A stretch of 64,000 bases of DNA. Origin: Marinilactibacillus psychrotolerans. Lineage in GTDB: Bacteria; Bacillota; Bacilli; Lactobacillales; Carnobacteriaceae_A. The stretch spans positions 1 to 64,000 of the forward strand of contig NZ_FMZD01000007.1 of NCBI RefSeq assembly GCF_900101525.1, given 5' to 3'. The notes beneath the pieces were generated by a model. It saw nothing but the letters and a program-made list of their open reading frames with translations. It was not told where the DNA came from and did not search any database. The position numbers and the translations under genes are program-made. Positions 58,977 through 64,000 of this stretch are shown piece by piece (within the stretch, counting starts at the first letter, position 1; each line of letters starts with the position of its first letter).

Positions 58977-59924
58977 ATGACAACTTTATGTATTGCAGGA
59001 CACGGATTGAAACCAGATGGATCATTCGATCCAGGAGCAACAGGATATATCAAAAAAGGCGAACACAGATATATGAAAGAAAATCTATTTCCCGCAATGA
59101 AACGACATTTGCCAAAAGGCGCAGATGTCGTTTTCTTTTCAGAACATAATGTATTGCATTATGGGGATCTCGTTAAATTGGCTAATAGCTACGGAAAAGA
59201 TACTAAGGTAATCGAATTCCATTATGATGCATTCACTCCTGGATCAGAAGATGGCCACGTGATTATTTGGGGTAACTACAAACCAGATTCACTTGATCTA
59301 CGATTAAGAGATGTAATCAAAGATATGGTTGGGTTACGTTTTGCAGCATATGGCGAAAAAGGAATTAGCGCACGGACTAACTTAGGAAACGCTAGAATGG
59401 CGGCAAAAGGTGGCGTGAACTATAGATTGGTAGAATTAGGATTTGGAACGCATAAAGAAGAAGCGGATATTTTAGTTAATCATGTAGATGAGTATGCTAG
59501 AAAGTTAGTGGAAGCTATTTTGAATACTAACGTAGAGGCTAAGCCAGTTGCTAAACCAATAGTTAACAAGTCGAAACCAGCGCCTAAACCAACAAAACTA
59601 AAAGAAGATGGTGCGTTGGGATCTGATACCACTAAAGCTTTACAAAAACACTATGGCACGCCAGTAGACGGAATTATCAGCGGACAGCCTAAAAATAATA
59701 ATACTAGATATATATTTAGCACATCCTACGGTAGTGGCGGTTCAACGCTTATTAGAGCAATTCAACGCGACCTAAACACACCAGTAGATGGAATAGTTTC
59801 TTACAAGTCTACAATGATTAGGGCCTTACAACGCAAATATGGCACACCTGTGGATGGATATATTTCTTATCCTTCAGCTTTAATTAGAGAAATGCAAAGA
59901 CGATTGAACAACGGAACATTTTAA
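58977..59924 (+). CDS. Endolysin: N-acetylmuramoyl-L-alanine amidase with C-terminal repeats
   Basis: A 315-residue lysin. The Amidase_3-like catalytic domain (about 1-185) has zinc ligands in CIAGHG, EFHYDAF and the catalytic Glu in RLVELGFGT. A linker (AKPVAKPIVNKSKPAPKPTK) leads to a wall-binding part (about 210-315) built of four short repeats: KALQKHYGTPVDGIISG, RAIQRDLNTPVDGIVSY, RALQRKYGTPVDGYISY, REMQRRLNNG. It starts one base after the holin stop. Confidence 0.9.
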   Translation: MTTLCIAGHGLKPDGSFDPGATGYIKKGEHRYMKENLFPAMKRHLPKGADVVFFSEHNVLHYGDLVKLANSYGKDTKVIEFHYDAFTPGSEDGHVIIWGNYKPDSLDLRLRDVIKDMVGLRFAAYGEKGISARTNLGNARMAAKGGVNYRLVELGFGTHKEEADILVNHVDEYARKLVEAILNTNVEAKPVAKPIVNKSKPAPKPTKLKEDGALGSDTTKALQKHYGTPVDGIISGQPKNNNTRYIFSTSYGSGGSTLIRAIQRDLNTPVDGIVSYKSTMIRALQRKYGTPVDGYISYPSALIREMQRRLNNGTF

Positions 59925-59959
59925 ACTAGTCGATTTCTACCAGTTATAAAAAGTAAGTA

Positions 59960-59987
59960 AGCCTCCATAATCGGGGGCTTTTTTTAT
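59960..59987 (+). terminator. Terminator of the late operon
   Basis: AGCCTCC (59960-59966) pairs with GGGGGCT (59973-59979) with one wobble, followed by TTTTTTT. Confidence 0.85.
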
Positions 59988-60790
59988 TTATCTATTTTTT
60001 CTGTATGGATTTCAAAAATGATGTCAGTTGTTTCGTCATTATACTTTTTTTGTACCTCAAACAACTCTATTTTAAAAAGAATAAAGTTTTTTTTATTTTG
60101 AAAGTCTATATAAGAAATTTCAAGTTCAATTTCAGGTTTGATTTTTATAGGGTAGGGTAACAACATATAATTCCATAATAGACTAATAAATGAAGTAACT
60201 TGTAAATCAACTGTTTCTCCTGGCATTACTACAGGTATATACTTGTGTGCGGGAAGGTTTTCCGCTATATGATATATAGAATGATTTTGGTTCTTATGTG
60301 TGAATGAAAAATTATCAAAATCAAATATATCATTTTTATTAGATAGGTAAAAACTAATATCTTTACGTGCTTCCTGACTTATAATGGAGTTAATATGATC
60401 CAAATTTTTAACTTCGTAGTTATAATCTACTTTAGTTATAGCAGTTTTACCCGCATTAATAAGAGGTAATGTTAACTCACTAAAAACTCCACTATCATTC
60501 AAAAACATTCCATTTTGAACAAGATCTTGACCTGGTAATAAATTTTTGATTTTACTTTTAATGTTATTCAAGAATAACAATGGGAGCTTATCTAATTCTT
60601 CTTTTTCTCTTTCTTTTTTTAACTGAAATCTGAATAATGAATAAGAACCCAAAACACCTACCATAGAACCATAAAGAGAAAACATTCTATCTTCTAAAAG
60701 GAAGTCTAAGATAGTATCATTAGATATGATTAAAACAATGAGTATGAATAACATAATTAAAAGCACTTTTGATAGTTTATTTACTTTCAT
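59984..60790 (-). CDS. Two-helix membrane protein with large cytoplasmic domain (accessory gene)
   Basis: A 268-residue protein from ATG 60790 behind AGGAG. Two N-terminal transmembrane segments (about 8-24, VLLIMLFILIVLIISND, and 38-53, FSLYGSMVGVLGSYSL) precede a soluble domain of about 200 residues with many strands (TLPLINAGKTAITKVDYNYE, PVVMPGETVDLQV, LEISYIDFQNKKNFILFKIE). It stands between the late operon and the right attachment site, where lysogeny genes often sit. No family is recognised. Confidence 0.65.
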   Translation of the reverse strand: MKVNKLSKVLLIMLFILIVLIISNDTILDFLLEDRMFSLYGSMVGVLGSYSLFRFQLKKEREKEELDKLPLLFLNNIKSKIKNLLPGQDLVQNGMFLNDSGVFSELTLPLINAGKTAITKVDYNYEVKNLDHINSIISQEARKDISFYLSNKNDIFDFDNFSFTHKNQNHSIYHIAENLPAHKYIPVVMPGETVDLQVTSFISLLWNYMLLPYPIKIKPEIELEISYIDFQNKKNFILFKIELFEVQKKYNDETTDIIFEIHTEKIDK

Positions 60791-60802
60791 AAATTACTAC
60801 TC

Positions 60803-61216
60803 CTATTTAGATAATTTTTTCCATTTCAGTATATCATACAACTCTACGTTTCGAATCATATCTAACGTGACTCTTTTCTCTACATTACTACCATCCTTCT
60901 TTCTAACATCAAGCACTACTTTGTTTTGAGCAAAACCCATTACCATTCCAATTACATCAGGATAGTACAGGCCATTTTTTAGTATAGCTGCTTGAATTAC
61001 TACGGGTAACTTAGTCACGTATGCCGTATACAGTACCTCAGCAATCTCTTCCTCTGTCATTTCCTCTTTAGGTTGGATGTCAGCTTTAAGAGCTTCGGCT
61101 TTCATCTTCCTTATATAATCTTTTTGTTCCGATAAAATCATCCCTTGCCACTTCATTATACCTCTATCTTTATATCCCATTTTGTCCGGGGTTAATAGTC
61201 TCACTTCTTCTTTCAT
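60803..61216 (-). CDS. YolD-like protein
   Basis: A 137-residue protein. YKDRGIMKWQGMILSEQKDY matches the YolD core (RG-x-x-KW-x-x-M-x-L-x-E). The C-terminal half has LDVRKKDGSNVEKRVTLDMI, a small beta part. YolD-like proteins are usually encoded beside a UvrX/Y-family polymerase gene under LexA control; here no polymerase gene is present. AAAGGAG precedes the ATG, and the gene overlaps the 50-codon gene upstream. Confidence 0.8.
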   Translation of the reverse strand: MKEEVRLLTPDKMGYKDRGIMKWQGMILSEQKDYIRKMKAEALKADIQPKEEMTEEEIAEVLYTAYVTKLPVVIQAAILKNGLYYPDVIGMVMGFAQNKVVLDVRKKDGSNVEKRVTLDMIRNVELYDILKWKKLSK

Positions 61217-61322
61217 CGGTAGGCTCCTTTAGTAATTCTTCGATTTCATTCTCCATAAGTATCAAGCTACTTTCTCCCAATCCCCAAATATCATCATCAG
61301 TTATTGTATTGTCATCTTCCAT
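61170..61322 (-). CDS. Short acidic protein, first gene of the SOS-controlled operon
   Basis: A 50-residue reading frame (MEDDNTITDDDIWGLGESSL start) behind GAAGGAG. It overlaps the YolD-like gene by 47 bases, whose ribosome binding site lies inside it, which couples their translation. Small acidic proteins in this position are also found beside yolD-uvrX pairs. Two LexA-type boxes lie directly upstream. Confidence 0.65.
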   Translation of the reverse strand: MEDDNTITDDDIWGLGESSLILMENEIEELLKEPTDERRSETINPGQNGI

Positions 61323-61340
61323 ATATGTACTCCTTCACTC

Positions 61341-61393
61341 GAATGTTTGTTCCGTATATGGTATATTATAGGAACGCACGTTCGAATAGTCAA
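61341..61393. promoter_or_regulatory. SOS control region: two LexA (DinR) boxes and a leftward promoter
   Basis: GAACGCACGTTC at 61372-61383 fits the Gram-positive LexA box GAAC-N4-GTTC exactly. GAATGTTTGTTC at 61341-61352 is a near match. A strong leftward promoter, TTGACT (complement of 61388-61393), 17 bp, TATAAT (complement of 61365-61370), contains the first box in its spacer, so LexA would block it directly. The region divides the YolD-like operon from the rightward gene at 61411. Confidence 0.85.
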
Positions 61394-61410
61394 GCGAGAG
61401 GAGAAAGGTT

Positions 61411-61659
61411 ATGAGTAATCATTTTGATCAAACAATTAAGACACAAGCAGATTTAGATGAATACAAAGACTTTCAAGTATGGATGAACAAAGTATTAGAT
61501 GAGTCAATATCTGATATTAGATACGCTGTGAAAGAAGGAGAAGAGGGAATGCAGAAAGGACATAAAAAAATTGAAATGTTCAAGCATATTCAAAAGCAGA
61601 TCATGAGACAGACAGATTTTTCTCTTTCTTCATATAATAAATACAGAGAAATAAAATAA
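61411..61659 (+). CDS. Small protein divergent from the SOS-controlled operon
   Basis: An 82-residue charged helical protein (FQVWMNKVLDESISDIRYAV, KGHKKIEMFKHIQKQIMRQT) behind GAGGAGAAAGG. Its leader shares the two LexA boxes, so it may also be SOS-induced. It has no recognised family. Confidence 0.6.
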   Translation: MSNHFDQTIKTQADLDEYKDFQVWMNKVLDESISDIRYAVKEGEEGMQKGHKKIEMFKHIQKQIMRQTDFSLSSYNKYREIK

Positions 61660-61732
61660 TTTAAAATATTTTCGTTAGATTCCATTTCTTTTGAAATTTA
61701 TATAGGTAGAAACTAAAAAGGAGATGGAATTA

Positions 61733-61987
61733 ATGGATAAAGAAATCACATCTGCATTATTAGCAATAAGTTCATTAATAGAGAAATATGGAGAAGAACA
61801 AAATATATTATGTTTATACTTGAAAGGAGAAAAAAACTCATTTGATTTGCTGTTAGATACTCAGTGTAACAGAGCTACTATAAAGAGGTTTGAGAATAAA
61901 TTTAATGTAGAAATAATAGTGCATACTTATAATTTACTGTATATGTACAAGAAATTGATTAAACAATATGATGAAACAGATAAGTAG
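61733..61987 (+). CDS. Small protein at the right prophage end, unknown function
   Basis: An 84-residue protein from ATG 61733, behind AAGGAGATGG. The sequence (SSLIEKYGEEQNILCLYLKG, CNRATIKRFENKFNVEIIVH) is mixed alpha/beta with two Cys. It is the last phage gene before the right attachment flank. The function is unknown. Confidence 0.55.
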   Translation: MDKEITSALLAISSLIEKYGEEQNILCLYLKGEKNSFDLLLDTQCNRATIKRFENKFNVEIIVHTYNLLYMYKKLIKQYDETDK

Positions 61988-62021
61988 CTTGAGCATGATC
62001 GGGTATCTTCTATATTAAGAA

Positions 62022-62150
62022 GACGCAAAAAAAACACTCAATCATTTTATAGATTGAGTGTTTTTTTTAAAATTCGGCGAATATTTGGCGAGGTAATTCT
62101 AAATATACCTTCATATCAATGTTTGAAAGGTGATTATTACGTTCTGAGAG
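62022..62150. repeat. Right attachment flank: terminator, arm sites and att core
   Basis: This segment parallels 20141-20268: GACGC and an A-run, a hairpin terminator (62033-62062, AACACTCAAT with ATTGAGTGTT, then eight Ts), arm-type repeats ATTCGGCGA and ATTTGGCGA (62072-62091), and the perfect core GATTATTACGTTCTGAGAG (62132-62150), which is the 3' end of tRNA-Arg. The phage thus supplies both the tRNA 3' end and a new terminator for it. Confidence 0.88.
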
Positions 62151-62213
62151 GGATTCGAACCCCCGACCGTTCGCTTAGAAGGCGAATGCTCTATCCAGCT
62201 GAGCTATCAGAAC
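62140..62213 (-). tRNA. tRNA-Arg (anticodon TCT)
   Basis: On the minus strand the gene reads GTTCTGA at the acceptor 5' end, TAGCTCAGCTGGATAGAGCA for the D arm, an anticodon stem TTCGC/GCGAA with loop CTTCTAA (anticodon TCT, reading AGA), a GTCGGGGGTTCGAATCCC-type variable and T arm, and TCAGAAC plus discriminator G. The CCA end is not encoded. The last 11 bases come from the prophage core, so the gene was rebuilt on integration. Confidence 0.96.
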
Positions 62214-62366
62214 AATTAACAGCAACAGAACATATTATATAAGGTTCTCCAGGAAAAGTCAATACTTCTATTAAAAATATAAATCAAAACAAGGCTTCTT
62301 GTTTGGCGGGAATGATTTACTTTGATATCATAAACTTATTGAAAATGATACAAGGAGGACAATAGT

Positions 62367-62855
62367 ATGAAGTTACTGTCAATGTTTCAATTAGAAGAAG
62401 ACGTAACATCTAATATTGAACAAGCGACAAAAGAAAAGCATATTCCTGAAAATAAACTTACTATAGTTACCAAAGAAGAACAAAGAGATTCGATAGCTGC
62501 GCTAATCAATTTGCAGGTCGATGGTGTGAGTAAATTAGAACTTAGAGATAATGATATTGCTGAAAAGTATAAATTATCTGAAAAAGATACAGAACTATTT
62601 ATGGATAAGTTAAAAAGAGGGGGATATGTTATGCTTCAAGAGATGCCAAAGCATAGCACTAAGCAAAAATTAAATGATCAAAAAACTCCTTCTAGAGAAG
62701 ACGAAAAAGAAAAAGGGGATTTTGAAAGTTCATTAGATGATCATCTGTCAGCGCCAGGATTTGGCGTCAATTTTAAAGACCCTGGTACAGATGCTCAGAC
62801 ACATGAAGATAATTTTAATCCTGATAACCATAGTGAAAATCCAGAAACAAATTGA
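62367..62855 (+). CDS. Hypothetical chromosomal protein
   Basis: A 162-residue protein: a first half with alternating strands and helices (NKLTIVTKEEQRDSIAALIN, AEKYKLSEKDTELFMDKLKR, GGYVMLQE) and a disordered acidic tail (SREDEKEKGDFESSLDDHLS to the end). The folded part distantly recalls YflT-type general stress proteins, but I would not assign it. ACAAGGAGGACA precedes the ATG. It lies outside the prophage. Confidence 0.65.
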   Translation: MKLLSMFQLEEDVTSNIEQATKEKHIPENKLTIVTKEEQRDSIAALINLQVDGVSKLELRDNDIAEKYKLSEKDTELFMDKLKRGGYVMLQEMPKHSTKQKLNDQKTPSREDEKEKGDFESSLDDHLSAPGFGVNFKDPGTDAQTHEDNFNPDNHSENPETN

Positions 62856-62972
62856 ATCTAGTACTTTAATGGAATATACTAAAGTTAGTTAAAAGAAACA
62901 AACTTTTAATAAGTATAAAAATAGACAATTAGCATGTGCTTTTTTTTAAAAATGAAAGAAGTATCGCAGAAA

Positions 62973-63004
62973 AGGAGGAACCATTCTAGGCTCCTCTTTT
63001 TTAT
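62973..63004 (+). terminator. Intrinsic terminator before the phosphatidyltransferase gene
   Basis: AGGAGGAACC and GGCTCCT can pair with a small bulge, and a long T-run follows. Confidence 0.65.
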
Positions 63005-63028
63005 TTGTAAAGTAAAGGTGAGGCGATA

Positions 63029-63601
63029 ATGAAAAATATATATCGTAATGAATGGTTTAAAGTACCAAATATATTATCATATTTCAGAATACTATTAATT
63101 CCTCTGTTTATCTATTCATATCTTATAGCGACAGACATAAATGGTTACTTGATTGCTGCAGGTATATTATTTGTTTCGGGGCTTACTGATGCGATGGATG
63201 GTATTATCGCGCGGAAATTTAATCAAATTACAAATTTAGGGAAAATATTTGATCCTATTGCCGATAAATTAACACAGTTGGCAGTTGCATCGGTACTGCT
63301 TGTTAAATGGCCTGTTATGGGGTACTTACTAGGTATATTTATCGTAAAAGAGACTAGTATGTTTATTTTTAGTTATATATTGCTAAAAAAAGGAAAAATG
63401 GTAGATGGAGCTAAATGGTTCGGGAAAATTGGTACAATTGTCTTTTATCTATGTATGTTTATACTGGTTTTATTACCGGAGATTAGTCGGGGATTCCTTT
63501 GGTCTCTTATAATTATTACTGCTCTTTTTCAAATATTTGCTTTCATCAGGTATATGAAAGTATTTATAGAAATGTACAATGATTCGAATGTTCTAAACTA
63601 A
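63029..63601 (+). CDS. CDP-alcohol phosphatidyltransferase family protein
   Basis: An integral membrane enzyme of 190 residues with five or six helices. The family motif D-x2-DG-x2-AR-x8-G-x3-D-x3-D is complete in DAMDGIIARKFNQITNLGKI followed by FDPIAD. It transfers a phosphatidyl group from CDP-diacylglycerol to an alcohol. The size fits phosphatidylglycerophosphate synthase (PgsA) or a close paralogue, and the substrate cannot be settled here. AAAGGTGAGG precedes the ATG. Confidence 0.88.
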   Translation: MKNIYRNEWFKVPNILSYFRILLIPLFIYSYLIATDINGYLIAAGILFVSGLTDAMDGIIARKFNQITNLGKIFDPIADKLTQLAVASVLLVKWPVMGYLLGIFIVKETSMFIFSYILLKKGKMVDGAKWFGKIGTIVFYLCMFILVLLPEISRGFLWSLIIITALFQIFAFIRYMKVFIEMYNDSNVLN

Positions 63602-63683
63602 AGTCGAATAAAGAAGGGCTAACTTTTTAATTCTGTTTTTTTGAGTGTTATAATTAAAATAACTTAAAGAAGGAGGAAACAGA

Positions 63684-64000
63684 ATGAAAATTGGGATTAT
63701 TACTGGTTCAATTAGAGAGAATCGTGTCAATCTAGATGTTGCAGAATGGGTTAAAAAACTAGCGATAAACAGACAAGATAATGATGATGTAGAATATGAA
63801 ATTATAGATATCAAACAGTTTGATTTACCTGTTTTTGCTGAACCAACTTCTCCCGCATATACAGATGAATTAATTGAAAAAGAGAAACAACTTCCATGGT
63901 CTCAAAAAATGACGGATCAAGATGGCTATATCTTTATTGCACCAGAATATAATCATGGTATACCAAGTGCTTTGAAAAATGCTTTAGACTTTTTATATCA
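63684..64000 (+). CDS. NADPH-dependent FMN reductase family protein (3' end outside window)
   Basis: The frame opens at ATG 63684 behind AGGAGGAAA and runs off the window after about 105 codons. MKIGIITGSIRENRVNLDVA is the FMN phosphate-binding loop of the flavodoxin-like reductases, and IFIAPEYNHGIPSALKNALD is their second signature. The enzyme reduces FMN or small quinone-like acceptors with NAD(P)H in the cytoplasm. Confidence 0.9.
   Translation, partial: MKIGIITGSIRENRVNLDVAEWVKKLAINRQDNDDVEYEIIDIKQFDLPVFAEPTSPAYTDELIEKEKQLPWSQKMTDQDGYIFIAPEYNHGIPSALKNALDFLY

Larger units (their letters stand above)
20250..62150. mobile_element. Siphovirus-type prophage integrated in tRNA-Arg
   Basis: The element is bounded by a 19-bp perfect repeat (20250-20268 and 62132-62150) whose right copy is the 3' end of the tRNA-Arg gene. 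Module order is integrase, lysogeny control, replication, origin, packaging, head, tail, lysis, accessory genes. All packaging, capsid (HK97 fold), tail and lysis genes are uninterrupted, and the long non-contractile-tail set (tape measure, Dit, Tal) indicates a siphovirus. It is likely inducible. No defective structural gene was seen. Confidence 0.95.

Noticed and set aside
62054-62242. A 62-codon reading frame on the + strand with residues resembling a gene (RGIRTPDRSLRRRMLYPAELSE)
   Set aside because: It is the antisense reading of the tRNA-Arg gene, a well-known annotation artefact.

Overview
The window looks like the chromosome of a low-GC Gram-positive bacterium, most likely a lactic acid bacterium of the Lactobacillales and perhaps Carnobacteriaceae. 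Support comes from AT-rich DNA, strong AGGAGG ribosome binding sites, the cmk-rpsA-der-hup and ribT-scpA-scpB-rluB-resDE gene orders, an FMN riboswitch in front of ribU, and a four-domain ribosomal protein S1. It is split into left chromosome (1-20249), an intact-looking 41.9 kb siphovirus-type prophage (20250-62150), and right chromosome (62140-64000).

Left chromosome: a gene tail (1-195); lysA (lysine synthesis); ribT; scpA and scpB (chromosome condensation); rluB (23S rRNA pseudouridine); a ResD/ResE-type two-component system; an FMN riboswitch with the riboflavin transporter gene ribU; a YpbB-type protein with recQ; a LysM membrane protein; cmk, rpsA, der and hup; a malic enzyme; and two consecutive glutamine synthetase genes. 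The first glutamine synthetase has Asp where the Bacillus enzyme has the feedback-sensing Arg62. The second keeps Arg.

Prophage: it is integrated in the 3' end of a tRNA-Arg(TCT) gene. A 19-bp perfect core (20250-20268 and 62132-62150) sits inside a 128-bp imperfect direct repeat. The leftward lysogeny module holds int, two lipoprotein genes, a small basic protein gene and a LexA-like CI repressor. A divergent operator region carries three copies of a TTGGG-N5-CCCAA palindrome, with a fourth inside the 3' end of the cro-like gene. The rightward early region holds small genes, an SNF2 helicase, a VRR-NUC nuclease, a PD-(D/E)XK nuclease fused to a Sak4-like ATPase, a DUF669 protein, a family-B-like DNA polymerase, homing endonucleases, a D5-type primase/helicase, and an iteron array that is a strong candidate origin. 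The late region holds an ArpU-like regulator, HNH, TerS and TerL, portal, ClpP-like protease, HK97-type capsid, connectors, tail proteins with a -1 frameshifted gpG/gpGT pair, tape measure, Dit, a Tal/S74 fibre, holin and amidase. Six or more accessory genes on the opposite strand are scattered through it, several with their own promoter or terminator.

The most unusual signal is at 30736-30864. The nuclease-Sak4 gene carries a canonical A_AAA_AAG slippery heptamer. The -1 frame entered from it is open for 36 codons and ends in DDDLPF followed by a stop codon, which is the exact C-terminal tip of bacterial SSB. This suggests a recombinase made in two forms, one carrying an SSB-type protein-interaction tail. 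Other leads are four phage genes that seem to start at non-AUG/GUG/UUG codons, a DUF4145 plus small membrane protein cassette, a lone Cas2/VapD-like gene with its own promoter, and an SOS-box-controlled YolD-like operon.

Right chromosome: the tRNA-Arg gene, a hypothetical protein, a CDP-alcohol phosphatidyltransferase and the start of an NADPH-dependent FMN reductase. All functional names are inferred from motifs read by eye; no database search was run.
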